Source: UBA10324 sp038326325
GTDB lineage: Bacteria > Bacteroidota > Bacteroidia > Chitinophagales > UBA10324
DNA: 64,000 nucleotides
NCBI GenBank assembly: GCA_038326325.1
Contig: JBBQJW010000008.1
Location: forward strand, 1 to 64,000
Reading direction: 5' to 3'
Every line of letters begins with the position of its first letter. Within the stretch, counting starts at the first letter, position 1. The position numbers and the translations under genes were made by a program. The notes beneath the pieces were generated by a model. That model searched no databases, was not told the DNA's origin, and saw nothing but the letters and a program-made list of their open reading frames with translations. This document shows positions 8,437 to 17,496 of the stretch, in pieces.

Positions 8437-8463
8437 TTTCGCTAAACTCTAAACTGTTACACC

Positions 8464-8904
8464 TTGAAAAAGAAATCGAAACCTGAAAGTTTTGTTCGTC
8501 AACCGAATTACCCCGGCGGTAATACTGCGTTGAATGAATTCATCAGAAGCAATCTTCAATATCCTGAAGAAGCAATTAAGAATCACATTCAAGGCGCGGT
8601 GGCTGTTGATTACAATGTGGATGTTTTTGGGAAAGTGATTGAAGCTAAAATCAAGCATGGTATCGGTTATGGTTGCGATGAGGAAGCAATACGATTAGTG
8701 AAACTGTTACAGTTCGAAAAGAAAAAGTATCACGGTTTGCATGTAGTGTTTCACAAGCATATCGTTATCAACTTTCATTTTACCGGAGCACCTGCTGCAC
8801 CAAACAAAACCGAGTTGAAAATTAATTATCAGATTAATGCTCCGGAAAATCCTGCGCAGGAGATAAAAATTTCTTACACAATTATCCCTGAGAAAAAGAA
8901 TTAA
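8464..8904 (+). CDS. TonB C-terminal domain protein, soluble
   Basis: 146 aa with a TonB/TolA C-terminal-like domain at about residues 20-100: YPEEAIKNHIQGAVAVDYNV (start of the fold), then GKVIEAKI, GCDEEAIRLVKLLQF. This is the family pattern of energy transducers that touch TonB-dependent receptors. No transmembrane anchor or Pro-rich linker is present, so it cannot transduce energy by itself as drawn; it may be a periplasmic or cytoplasmic relative. No ATG is available upstream of the domain, so the start is the TTG at 8464, directly after a TGTTACA word (8455-8461). It is the first gene of the block that splits the ribosomal cluster. Confidence 0.7.
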   Translation: MKKKSKPESFVRQPNYPGGNTALNEFIRSNLQYPEEAIKNHIQGAVAVDYNVDVFGKVIEAKIKHGIGYGCDEEAIRLVKLLQFEKKKYHGLHVVFHKHIVINFHFTGAPAAPNKTELKINYQINAPENPAQEIKISYTIIPEKKN

Positions 8905-8956
8905 GATTTCGCTTTTACATTTGATTCAATAAAATAATTCTCTGTAATTCATTTTC

Positions 8957-10108
8957 ATGCCGATTGAAAGTCTTCAGAATATTTACGATAGTATCGTTAA
9001 TCGGTTGGAGAAATTCACGGCTTCAAAATATTGGAAACTAAAAGCGGTTTTTTTCCTCTCACTTCTCTCTTTCTTTTTTGCATCGGGGCAATTCCGTGAT
9101 TTTGATGATACTTTCAAAACCATTGATGGATGGAAGGCATTCGAACAGAAAAAGGAAAATCTTTTTTCGCAACCTCAATTTGCTGAAGCAAGTAATGCAG
9201 CAAAAAAAACTTTTCGTTTAACAGTTCCGCTGATTGCTAAAGTTTTTCATCTCGATGATTATGCAATACTTATTTGCGAGTGTCTCGTAAATATTTTGTT
9301 TCTTTTTTTTTCAATTGTTTTGATTGAAAAAATAACGAACGATAAAATTTTAGCGCTCTTCACATGCGTCGGTGTAACATTTATTTATAACGGACATTCA
9401 GGATTCACCGACAACAATGCGTGGTTCGATGTGTTCGCTTATTTCTTTTTGCTGATAGCGATGTTGTCGCCGAATGTTTTTCTGATTTTTCTTTTCACAA
9501 CATTAGCCGCGTGGACAGATGAGCGGGCAGTTGTTGCCTCCATTTTAATTTTTATCTGGTGGAAAATAAATGAATCAAAACCGGACGGATTTTCTTTCGC
9601 TTCACTTTTTAAATTCAAACCAAAATCATCTTCTGTAACAGTTGCAATTTTATTTTATATTGTTGGTCGTTATCTGCTAACTATTTATGCGCATTTATAT
9701 ACGCCGATGAAGCAAGTAGGAGCGGAAGTTTTGGCGAGAGCATTAGACTCAGTTCCATTAGGCTCATGGTCGGCCCTTGAAGGTTTCTGGATTTTAATAA
9801 TTGCGTGTTGCATTTTTCTTTTCAGAAATAAAAACTACTTCGGATTAATTTCTATTCTGAGTATGATTTTCGGAATGCTTTTAATTTCCTTTTCAGTTCA
9901 GGATATAACACGAAGCGCTGCTTATGTTTTTCCTGTGATTTTTATTTCGGTTGCATTTCTTTCAGAGAAATTGACAAAAGCAGAATTGAGGAAATTGGTA
10001 TTGATATGTGCATTGGTCTGTTTTCTTTTTCCTTCTCTTTATTATGCTACCTACGACCATCATGTGCAATGGTATAAACCGATTTTCCTGAGAGGATTTA
10101 ATATTTAA
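8957..10108 (+). CDS. Polytopic membrane protein, unknown function
   Basis: 383 aa with about eight to nine hydrophobic segments (first at about residues 30-48, then near 95-120, 125-145, 150-185, 225-245, 270-290, 295-320, 325-340, 350-370). I recognise no family. The overall arrangement with a long first periplasmic loop is reminiscent of GT-C-like or O-antigen-polymerase-like proteins, but no catalytic motif could be picked out. It lies 52 nt after the TonB-domain gene and 95 nt before the receptor, on the same strand. Confidence 0.6.
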   Translation: MPIESLQNIYDSIVNRLEKFTASKYWKLKAVFFLSLLSFFFASGQFRDFDDTFKTIDGWKAFEQKKENLFSQPQFAEASNAAKKTFRLTVPLIAKVFHLDDYAILICECLVNILFLFFSIVLIEKITNDKILALFTCVGVTFIYNGHSGFTDNNAWFDVFAYFFLLIAMLSPNVFLIFLFTTLAAWTDERAVVASILIFIWWKINESKPDGFSFASLFKFKPKSSSVTVAILFYIVGRYLLTIYAHLYTPMKQVGAEVLARALDSVPLGSWSALEGFWILIIACCIFLFRNKNYFGLISILSMIFGMLLISFSVQDITRSAAYVFPVIFISVAFLSEKLTKAELRKLVLICALVCFLFPSLYYATYDHHVQWYKPIFLRGFNI

Positions 10109-10203
10109 GTTGGTGTTGTGTAGTGATAAAGTTCGGAATTTGATTTAAGTCAAGTGTTTCAGTAAATCAATCTTATTACTTTTCGCATTCAAATATTTAA
10201 TGA

Positions 10204-12624
10204 ATGAAAAATTTTGCTGTACTCCTTATTTTAGTTTTCATTTCTATCAATTTATACGCGCAAGCTCCGACGCAAACAATTCGCGGTGCGGTGAAAGATG
10301 CTGAAATTGATTATCCATTGGTGGGTGCAACAATTTTATTGATGCATGATAGCACAATAATGAAAGGAGCTTACACTGATGAAAACGGAAATTATCGTTT
10401 CGATGAAATCATAGTTGGCAGATATGCGTTACACATTACTTATGTCGGATACAAGGATGGATGGATGCATGATATAATTCTTACATCAGGAAAGGAAGAG
10501 ATTGTAAATGTTACACTTGAGTCGAGTGCAAAAAATATTGATGAGGTTGTTGTGAATGCAAACAGGGTCGGACAAAGCAGCAATGAAATGAGCACAGTGA
10601 GTACACGAACTTTTTCAATTGAAGAAACCAATCGTTATGCAGGAAGTCGTGGCGACCCGGCGCGTATGGCGAGTAACTTTGCAGGAGTACAAGGAGCGGA
10701 TGATTCACGCAACGATATTGTTGTTCGCGGTAATTCTCCTTCTGGTGTTTTGTGGCGGCTGGAAGGAGTTGATATTTTTAATCCGAATCATTTTAATATT
10801 CCAGGAACTGCGGGCGGACCGGTTTCTATTCTTAATAATAAAATTTTAGCTAACTCCGATTTTTATACCGGAGCTTTTCCTGCTGAATTAGGAAATTCTG
10901 TTGCCGGTGCTTTCGATTTAAAACTGCGAAACGGGAATAATGAGAAGCACGAATTCAGCGGACAGTTTGGTTTTCTCGGGACAGAAATTTTAGCCGAAGG
11001 TCCATTCACTAAAAAAAGTAAAGCGTCTTATCTCTTAACTTATCGTTACTCAACGCTTGCATTATTCAGTGCGCTTGGAATTGAAATTGGTACTGATGCA
11101 GTGCCGCATTATTCTGATGGTTCGTTCCGATTTAATTTTCCGATGAAGAACAACGCTAACTTTTCTATTTTCGGAATGGGTGGTTTGAGTACGGTTGCAA
11201 TTCTTATCAGCAAACAAAAAAAACCAATCCGAAATATTTATGGTGAGAATGATCGTGACCAGTATTTCTCGTCGAACATGGGTGTGACAGGCGCGAGTTT
11301 TAACAAGGCACTCAGTACAAATTCATTTACAAAATTCACGGTGATGTTACAGGGCGAAGATGAAATCGCGCATCACGAGTTAGTTTATCGTCATGTTTCG
11401 TCTGATAGTGTTTTTGTGCTGGACTCGCTTGTGCATCTGCTAGGATATTCTTTTGCTCAATCAAAAGGAACTGTTGCCTGGTATTTTTCTCACAAGGTGA
11501 ATAATCATTTCTCTTTTAAAACAGGATTCAACTTCGACAATTATTTTTTCAATTTCTTCGACAGCATTCGAAGCATTGATACGCTCGCATCAAATTATTA
11601 TCAGTTTCATAAACGATGGGACGCACACGAAATGGCGCAATTGGTTCAACCATATTTTCAGATTCATTACAAACCGAATGATGTATTGACTTTTAATTTC
11701 GGATTGCATGCTTTGTATTTTTCATTGGGGAAAAGTGTATCACCTATTGAACCACGGCTCGGAATTAAATATGAAATGAAAAACAATCAGTCACTTAGTC
11801 TGGGATTGGGGTTGCATAGTCAGATTCAGAATACTTATCTGTATTTCTATTCGCCTGATTTCAGCAATGGTGTGGCGCACGAATACAACCATGATATGGG
11901 ATTAATAAAATCGTATCACGCTGTAATTTCTTACGACAAGTTTTTCGGAAAACATTTATATTTTAAAACAGAAGTATACTATCAATACCTGTTTGATGTG
12001 CCTGTTACACTTCGTTCATCTTCCTTTTCATTGGTGAATTCAGGCGCGGGTTTCTCGCGTTTCTTTCCCGATACTTTAACGAACAAAGGCATAGGGCAGA
12101 ATTATGGTTTAGAGTTTACGCTCGAAAAAGGATTCAGTAAAAATTATTATTTCCTTGTAACACTCTCCATGTTCGAATCAAATTATGTTGGCAGCGATGG
12201 TGTGCAACGCAAAACTGATTTCGATGGACAGTATGCAGCCAATGGAATTCTGGCAAAAGAATTTGTTTTTAAAAACAAACATGCTTTGCAGTTGAGTACA
12301 AAAATCACCATGGCAGGTGGAAGATGGTATGGTCCGGTTGACACTACTGCTTCGGTGTATCAGAAAGATATTGTTTATGTTGATTCTCTTCGCAACACGA
12401 AACAGTTGCCCGGATATTTCCGCGCCGATTTAAAAATCAATTACCGCATCAACGGAAAAAAAGTATCGCACGAAATAGGATTGGATGTGGTGAATGTGTT
12501 CGATACAAAAAATATTCTGAAGCTCACTTATGCGCCCGATAATTTTAATCCTACTGCTTCACCCATTCGTTACGATTATCAGTTGGGACGATTGCCGCTG
12601 TTTTATTACAGGATAGATTTTTAA
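10204..12624 (+). CDS. TonB-dependent outer-membrane receptor with carboxypeptidase-like N-terminal domain
   Basis: 806 aa. Residues 1-20 are a signal peptide ending in YAQ. Residues about 22-110 form a CarboxypepD_reg-like beta-sandwich (IRGAVKDAEIDYPLVGATI, later DENGNYRFDEI and ALHITYVGY). A plug domain follows at about 120-230 (DDSRNDIVVRGNSPSGVLWR, typical of the plug), then a beta-barrel ending in an aromatic residue (YYRIDF), as for BAM substrates. Substrate unknown. No SusD-like partner is next to it. The final 37 bp of the gene occur again at 13300-13336. Confidence 0.85.
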   Translation: MKNFAVLLILVFISINLYAQAPTQTIRGAVKDAEIDYPLVGATILLMHDSTIMKGAYTDENGNYRFDEIIVGRYALHITYVGYKDGWMHDIILTSGKEEIVNVTLESSAKNIDEVVVNANRVGQSSNEMSTVSTRTFSIEETNRYAGSRGDPARMASNFAGVQGADDSRNDIVVRGNSPSGVLWRLEGVDIFNPNHFNIPGTAGGPVSILNNKILANSDFYTGAFPAELGNSVAGAFDLKLRNGNNEKHEFSGQFGFLGTEILAEGPFTKKSKASYLLTYRYSTLALFSALGIEIGTDAVPHYSDGSFRFNFPMKNNANFSIFGMGGLSTVAILISKQKKPIRNIYGENDRDQYFSSNMGVTGASFNKALSTNSFTKFTVMLQGEDEIAHHELVYRHVSSDSVFVLDSLVHLLGYSFAQSKGTVAWYFSHKVNNHFSFKTGFNFDNYFFNFFDSIRSIDTLASNYYQFHKRWDAHEMAQLVQPYFQIHYKPNDVLTFNFGLHALYFSLGKSVSPIEPRLGIKYEMKNNQSLSLGLGLHSQIQNTYLYFYSPDFSNGVAHEYNHDMGLIKSYHAVISYDKFFGKHLYFKTEVYYQYLFDVPVTLRSSSFSLVNSGAGFSRFFPDTLTNKGIGQNYGLEFTLEKGFSKNYYFLVTLSMFESNYVGSDGVQRKTDFDGQYAANGILAKEFVFKNKHALQLSTKITMAGGRWYGPVDTTASVYQKDIVYVDSLRNTKQLPGYFRADLKINYRINGKKVSHEIGLDVVNVFDTKNILKLTYAPDNFNPTASPIRYDYQLGRLPLFYYRIDF
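12586..12622 (+). repeat. 37-bp direct repeat, copy 1 (3' end of receptor gene)
   Basis: Bases 12586-12622 are identical to 13300-13336. In this copy they encode the last residues of the TonB-dependent receptor (GRLPLFYYRIDF). Confidence 0.9.
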
Positions 12625-12636
12625 AAAGGAAATTGT

Positions 12637-12975
12637 ATGAAGAAATCTTTGGAAGAAAATATTCAACTCACCTGCATTGATAAAGACAAAAATGTTTATG
12701 TCTATGATGTGAATTATTTCGGGCAGGTTTTCACTTTGCAATTCATAGTGAAAATAGAAAACGAGGTTTTGCATCTCGATAGTATTGATATTGAAGGTGC
12801 GGGACCTAATACTTTTGGAAATAAATTCAAAACAGTTATCACTGATGTGGCACATGAATTTTGCAAAGAGTTTAAGACATTTAAAATTGAAATCAAAGGA
12901 AACAAAAGAGGTGCGGGAAAAACAAAAGGGAAATTCCTGAACACGATAAAACTTAATTTCAGTAAAACCGTTTAA
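12637..12975 (+). CDS. Small conserved-looking hypothetical protein
   Basis: 112 aa, no signal peptide or membrane segment, acidic N-terminal half and a basic Lys-rich C-terminal third (IKGNKRGAGKTKGKFLNTIK). I do not recognise the family. It starts 12 nt after the receptor stop and lies between the two copies of the 37-bp repeat, so it may have arrived with, or been isolated by, that duplication. Confidence 0.55.
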   Translation: MKKSLEENIQLTCIDKDKNVYVYDVNYFGQVFTLQFIVKIENEVLHLDSIDIEGAGPNTFGNKFKTVITDVAHEFCKEFKTFKIEIKGNKRGAGKTKGKFLNTIKLNFSKTV

Positions 12976-12996
12976 TAAAAAACTTACTTTTGAAGC

Positions 12997-13296
12997 ATGA
13001 CACAGTTAGTGATTTACAGTTACAGCGAAGACATAAAAAAAATTTCTTTCACAAGACTTATAAAGGAGCAGGCAAATCTTTCGCTTAGTAAAGCAAAGCA
13101 AACCCTTGATAAATTTCTGGAAGGGCAATGGATAGTGTTGTCGTTTAAAAATAATCATGAGATGACTGACTTCAAACACAAAGCGGAATCGCTCGGTACT
13201 AAAACAATATCAAAATCATTATTACTGAAAGAACTCACCAGCGATACAACCCCTGTGAGCAAATCAAATTCTCCTGTCCTTATTCCGGTTTCATAG
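12997..13296 (+). CDS. Small protein resembling the L7/L12 C-terminal domain
   Basis: 99 aa. The segment FTRLIKEQANLSLSKAKQTL followed by FLEGQWIVLSF and FKHKAESLGTK has the order of the ribosomal L7/L12 C-terminal domain (IKxVRxxTGLGLKEAKxLV...GxxxExxxxKxxLExxGA). The similarity is my reading by eye and would need a profile search. A TACTTTTG -7-like element lies at 12985-12992, but with no TTG at -33. The gene is immediately followed by the second copy of the 37-bp repeat. Confidence 0.5.
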   Translation: MTQLVIYSYSEDIKKISFTRLIKEQANLSLSKAKQTLDKFLEGQWIVLSFKNNHEMTDFKHKAESLGTKTISKSLLLKELTSDTTPVSKSNSPVLIPVS

Positions 13297-13299
13297 CCC

Positions 13300-13336
13300 G
13301 GACGATTGCCGCTGTTTTATTACAGGATAGATTTTT
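13300..13336 (+). repeat. 37-bp direct repeat, copy 2 (orphan gene end)
   Basis: Exact second copy of 12586-12622, here without an upstream receptor gene. It is probably the scar of a duplicated receptor 3' end, the intervening part having been lost, or of an insertion with target duplication. Confidence 0.9.
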
Positions 13337-13455
13337 GAGTGCATCTTTTAACTAAGAGTTGTAAGAGTTTGATAGGAGTCATAAGAGTTCAACTCCTTTT
13401 ACTCCTTTGTATTTACTCCTAAAACTCCCAGTTAATTTTTTACTTTGCATTTCAA

Positions 13456-14964
13456 ATGCTGAAGCGCTTACTTGTTTCTTTATTGATTTTATACTGTTAC
13501 AGTTTTAATGCTGCTGCTCAGAAGGAAAATAATATTTGGGTTGGGGGTAACAATGTAGGAATTGATTTCAACTCAGGAAGTCCTGTAGTTTTTGACAGAA
13601 CCGATAACGACAGATTTTGGAGAACCAATACCTCCATTTGTGACAAGGATGGAAACCTGCTTTTCTATTCCAATGGATACAGAGTTTACAATCGCCATTT
13701 TCAAATCATGCAGGGCGGTAATGATTTGAACATTGGTGATTATGAAAGTTGGGGTTATAACTTACTAAGTGTTGATGATGGCGCAGCAATTATTCCTATT
13801 CCCGGAGATTCAAATAAGTATTATCTCTTTCATACTGATTTGAATCTTATAAACTTTGATACATTTCAGAATCAGTTAATGCCCACACATTTATTCTATG
13901 ATGTGATTGATATGAATTTAGATGGAGGATTAGGGGGAATTGTTTCAGGGCAAAAGGATTTAATTATTCTTTCTGATACACTTACTCTTGATGGATTTAA
14001 AATAATTAAACATGCAAATGGTAGAGATTACTGGCTCGTTACTCACGAGGCAGGCAACAAAAGTTACTTACGATTTCTGATTGATGTTAATGGAATTCAA
14101 GGTCCTTTTTCTCAAAAAGTAGGTGTTACTCTTGATGGTTTAAAAGCTCTTGGATTGAGTCCATTAGTATTCAATTTAAATTGTTCAAGGGCAGCACAAA
14201 TACTGTGTCAAAATGCAGCGGTGACCCTGTTTGATTTTGACCGTTGTACAGGTGAATTCAGCAATGAAATGTATATTCCAGTAAGTGATACACTTTATTT
14301 TGTAACAGGCGGCGGAGCATTTTCTCCCTCAGGAAAATTTCTGTATGTAACTGCAAATTGGTTTAATTACATCTGGCAATTTGATTTAGACGCATCAAAT
14401 ATTTCGTTAAGTAAAATCTTAATTGCAAAATATGATTCTGCTTTGAATCCGTTTCCTACAGATTTTTATATGCTCTGTAACGGACCAGATGACAAGATAT
14501 ATTGTTGCTCTTATGATGGAGATTATTCAATACATATAATCAATTATCCAGACAGTTTAGGAATTGCCTGTGGTTTTGTTGAGAATGGTTTTTCTATTAA
14601 TCCTCCGGGTATGGGATGGGGAGGAACATTTCCCAATCAGGTTAATTATTCTCTTGCTGCTTTGCCTGGTGTTTGTGATACTTTAAATCAAGACACAACT
14701 ATTTTACCTGTTCCCGAATTCACATGGGGAGTTTATCCCAATCCATTCACCAATGAATTTCAACTAAGTGTAACAGGGGCACAATCAGATGCGACTCTTA
14801 TAGTTTATAATTTACTTGGTCAGCAATTGTTAAATCAAAAATTAAATATCAAAAATCAAATGGCAAATGCTGTCATTAATATGAGCACTCAACCTGCCGG
14901 AGTTTATATCATCGCTCTGAAAGTGAATGATAAAACTTTTAACAGGAAAATGGTGAAGCAATAA
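13456..14964 (+). CDS. Secreted protein with T9SS type A sorting domain
   Basis: 502 aa. Signal peptide about residues 1-21 (LLVSLLILYCYSFNAAAQ). Residues about 25-400 are rich in Gly, Asp and aromatic residues and look like a beta-propeller. The last about 80 residues are a T9SS C-terminal domain: FTWGVYPNPFTNEFQLSV, then LIVYNLLGQQLL and AGVYIIALKV, ending in KMVKQ. Such proteins are exported by Sec, then secreted or surface-anchored by the type IX machinery with removal of the C-terminal domain. Specific function unknown. Confidence 0.85.
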   Translation: MLKRLLVSLLILYCYSFNAAAQKENNIWVGGNNVGIDFNSGSPVVFDRTDNDRFWRTNTSICDKDGNLLFYSNGYRVYNRHFQIMQGGNDLNIGDYESWGYNLLSVDDGAAIIPIPGDSNKYYLFHTDLNLINFDTFQNQLMPTHLFYDVIDMNLDGGLGGIVSGQKDLIILSDTLTLDGFKIIKHANGRDYWLVTHEAGNKSYLRFLIDVNGIQGPFSQKVGVTLDGLKALGLSPLVFNLNCSRAAQILCQNAAVTLFDFDRCTGEFSNEMYIPVSDTLYFVTGGGAFSPSGKFLYVTANWFNYIWQFDLDASNISLSKILIAKYDSALNPFPTDFYMLCNGPDDKIYCCSYDGDYSIHIINYPDSLGIACGFVENGFSINPPGMGWGGTFPNQVNYSLAALPGVCDTLNQDTTILPVPEFTWGVYPNPFTNEFQLSVTGAQSDATLIVYNLLGQQLLNQKLNIKNQMANAVINMSTQPAGVYIIALKVNDKTFNRKMVKQ

Positions 14965-14972
14965 AGAGATTT

Positions 14973-15062
14973 CTATTTATAAAACACTTCAATAATAATC
15001 GCTTTCGAATTTTCTTTCAGAAGATATTCTCCGAGAACTTTAAATTCATTGTTGTTGAATCT
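14973..15062 (-). pseudogene. Possible 3' remnant of a lost gene
   Basis: Directly downstream of the dienelactone hydrolase stop (on the minus strand) there is an open stretch, in the same frame, of about 29 codons ending in TAG. It reads RFNNNEFKVLGEYLLKENSK then AIIIEVFYK. Codon use looks normal and there is no start codon of its own. It may be the remaining C-terminal end of another gene. Confidence 0.3.
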
Positions 15063-15911
15063 CTATTTTCCGAAATGATTTTTTAAATACTCAATTGCAA
15101 AAATATCAGCATATGCAGCCATCGTATAATTATAATGCGGATTACTTGGGTTGGCAAAAGCATGATCAGCATTATAACTTTTCACTGTTAAAGTTTTCCC
15201 TGCCTTCTTCATATTTGCCTCAAACTGACTCACTACTTCCGGAGTAATCCACTTATCCTGTGTTCCGAAAAAGCCAATCACATCCGTGTGTAGTTGTTTC
15301 AATTTATTTACATCAGTAATCGGCATCCCATAATACATCACACAACCAGCTGCTTGTGTTCCAGCAAATAATGTGGCTCGCAATGATAACCCACCACCAA
15401 AACACCAGCCGAGCGTACAGATTCTTGCTTCCTTTCCAACATATTTTATGGCACCATAAATAATAGTATCCAACCGACCATCTGTAACACTGTTTGTTAA
15501 CAAAGAAGCGGTATCAGCATTCGCAGTCATTTTCCCATCATACAAATCAATGGCAACCACATTCACATTGCCAATAGCTTTTTGCAATTCATCAGCCCGT
15601 TGCTTTATGTAATCATTCAATCCCCACCATTCATGAAAAACGAAAAGATAATTGTTAGTAGGTGTAACACTCATCACCTCATAAGCTCCTGCAGTTTTTC
15701 CATCCGCAGTTGGAAACGAAATCATTTTTCCTGCAGCGTTGGTATAATTAAAAGGCAATGGGCTTTCATGTGCTGCAATAAAAGCAGGGTCGCTTACGAA
15801 AGCCATAATTGAATTTTCGGAAGAACCGATGGAACAACAGGACTTTTGCGCAACTACAAAAAACGGAAACGCGAGTATTAAAATCGGGATAAAGAAGAGT
15901 TTTGTTTTCAT
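15063..15911 (-). CDS. Exported dienelactone hydrolase family protein
   Basis: About 282 aa from the ATG at 15911; a longer frame begins at 15935, but MKTKLFFIPILIL starts the signal peptide (cleavage near VVAQ). An alpha/beta hydrolase of the DLH type: nucleophile Cys in GWCFGG, catalytic Asp in FFGTQDKW and His in NADHAFANP, so the triad is complete. Substrate unknown; DLH relatives hydrolyse carboxylic esters and lactones. It lies opposite to the ribosomal genes at the right edge of the inserted block, divergent from rpsH. Confidence 0.85.
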   Translation of the reverse strand: MKTKLFFIPILILAFPFFVVAQKSCCSIGSSENSIMAFVSDPAFIAAHESPLPFNYTNAAGKMISFPTADGKTAGAYEVMSVTPTNNYLFVFHEWWGLNDYIKQRADELQKAIGNVNVVAIDLYDGKMTANADTASLLTNSVTDGRLDTIIYGAIKYVGKEARICTLGWCFGGGLSLRATLFAGTQAAGCVMYYGMPITDVNKLKQLHTDVIGFFGTQDKWITPEVVSQFEANMKKAGKTLTVKSYNADHAFANPSNPHYNYTMAAYADIFAIEYLKNHFGK

Positions 15912-16058
15912 AAAATGGTTTTTGAAGTTTAACAAAGAAGCATCAGTTTAGTTTAATTTCAAAAGTTCTTATGAATTCATTTTTAAAATGAATTCGAATC
16001 TTAGCGCAATCAGATATTTGCAGGTAATTACACCCGAAAACAATCTTTTCTTCGCCAC

Positions 16059-16088
16059 TTGGTAAAATGAATCAGATGTTTACCTTTG
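16059..16088 (+). promoter_or_regulatory. Promoter of the rpsH-rplO operon
   Basis: TTG at 16059-16061, 19-nt spacer, TACCTTTG at 16081-16088, 31 bp before the rpsH ATG. Its existence shows that the second half of the spc operon is transcribed independently of rpsJ-rpsN. Confidence 0.8.
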
Positions 16089-16119
16089 CCATCCCAAAAA
16101 AATTAACGCTTTTCTATTT

Positions 16120-16521
16120 ATGGTAACAGATCCGATAGCCGACTACTTAACCCGTGTGCGCAATGCGCAACATGCGAACCATCGCATTGTAGAAATTCCG
16201 GCTTCGAATTTAAAGAAGAGGATTACCGAAATTCTTTACGAAAAAGGATACATTCTCAAGTATAAATTCGACGATGCAAAAGGGCCTCAGGGCACCATCA
16301 TGATTGCATTAAAATACAATCCTGAAACTAAATTACCTGCTATCCGCAAAATCTGGAGAGTGAGCCGTCCTGGATTACGCAAGTACTCCGGCAGCGATTC
16401 ATTACCACGCACTTTAAATGGTTTAGGAATAGTAGTGGTAAGCACACCGAAAGGAGTGATGACCGAGAAAGAAGCGCGCGCACAAAAAGTGGGTGGCGAA
16501 ATTTTATTTAAAGTTAATTAA
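16120..16521 (+). CDS. rpsH: 30S ribosomal protein S8
   Basis: 133 aa, full length. S8 binds the central domain of 16S rRNA and in enterobacteria regulates the spc operon. It begins VTDPIADYLTRVRNA and ends with the conserved LGIVVVSTPKGVMT and EARAQKVGGEILFKV blocks. It normally follows rpsN directly; here it is the first gene of a new transcription unit. Confidence 0.98.
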   Translation: MVTDPIADYLTRVRNAQHANHRIVEIPASNLKKRITEILYEKGYILKYKFDDAKGPQGTIMIALKYNPETKLPAIRKIWRVSRPGLRKYSGSDSLPRTLNGLGIVVVSTPKGVMTEKEARAQKVGGEILFKVN

Positions 16522-16543
16522 GAGCAAAAGAGAAAGATAGATT

Positions 16544-17104
16544 ATGTCACGAATAGGAAAAATGCCGGTTGCCGTTGTTAAAGGTGTAACAGTCAATGTT
16601 GCTTCTAACAATGTAGTAACTGTTAAAGGACCAAAAGGTGAATTGAAACAAAAGGTAGATGCCGACATCACCGTTAAAATGGATGGCGACAACATCATTC
16701 TCGAAAGACCTACTGAACAAAAGCGTCATAAAGCAATGCATGGTTTATATCGTGCCTTGTTGAATAATATGGTGACAGGAGTTGCTACCGGATATTCTAA
16801 GAAATTAGAAATGGTGGGTGTCGGTTTCCGTGCGACTGTTACAGGTCAGATGCTGGAGTTGAGTGTTGGTTTTTCTCACCCGGTTTTGTTCATGGTGCCT
16901 AAAGAAATTAAAATATCTGCGGAACAACTCAAAGGACAAAACCCAATGATCACTATGGAATCAGCCGATAAGCAATTGCTTGGACAGTTGGCTGCAAAAA
17001 TTCGCGATGTTCGTCGCCCTGAACCTTACAAAGGAAAAGGTATCAAGTACACAACTGAAATTCTTCGTCGCAAAGCAGGTAAATCTGCAGCGAGCGCTAA
17101 ATAA
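16544..17104 (+). CDS. rplF: 50S ribosomal protein L6
   Basis: 186 aa, two tandem L6 domains. Conserved MSRIGKMPVAVVKGV at the start and the C-terminal RRPEPYKGKGIKY motif near residues 150-165. It contains two of the window's TGTWACA words (16585, 16837), both read as Val-Thr. Confidence 0.98.
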   Translation: MSRIGKMPVAVVKGVTVNVASNNVVTVKGPKGELKQKVDADITVKMDGDNIILERPTEQKRHKAMHGLYRALLNNMVTGVATGYSKKLEMVGVGFRATVTGQMLELSVGFSHPVLFMVPKEIKISAEQLKGQNPMITMESADKQLLGQLAAKIRDVRRPEPYKGKGIKYTTEILRRKAGKSAASAK

Positions 17105-17131
17105 ATTTTTAAGTAAGAAATTAATACTACA

Positions 17132-17479
17132 ATGTCAACTACATCAATTCGCCGCTTCAAAATTCATAAAAGAATTCGCAAAACAATTCAGGGAACAGCT
17201 GAGCGTCCACGCATCAGTGTTTACCGTAGTAACAGCGAAATCTATGCACAGTTAATTAACGATGAAGCTGGTCATACTTTATTATCCGCATCGTCACGCG
17301 ATATGAAAGATATTACCGGAACCAAGATTGAAAAATCAAAACAAGTAGGTGTTGCATTAGCTAAAATGGCTGCTGAAAAAGGAATTACAACTGCAGTTTT
17401 TGACCGCAGTGGTTTTCTTTATCACGGTCGTGTTAAGGCAATTGCTGAAGGTGCGAGAGAAGGTGGATTACAATTTTAA
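17132..17479 (+). CDS. rplR: 50S ribosomal protein L18
   Basis: 115 aa. L18 binds 5S rRNA. Conserved RPRISVYRSNSEIYAQLI and the C-terminal FDRSGFLYHGRVKAIAEGAR-EGG motif are present. 27 nt after rplF, 17 nt before rpsE. Confidence 0.97.
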   Translation: MSTTSIRRFKIHKRIRKTIQGTAERPRISVYRSNSEIYAQLINDEAGHTLLSASSRDMKDITGTKIEKSKQVGVALAKMAAEKGITTAVFDRSGFLYHGRVKAIAEGAREGGLQF

Positions 17480-17496
17480 ATTATAGCTACACGAAA

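Noticed and set aside
12985..12992. TACTTTTG as a promoter of the 12997 gene
   Set aside because: No TTG at the 19-nt position; the -7 match alone is frequent in AT-rich DNA.
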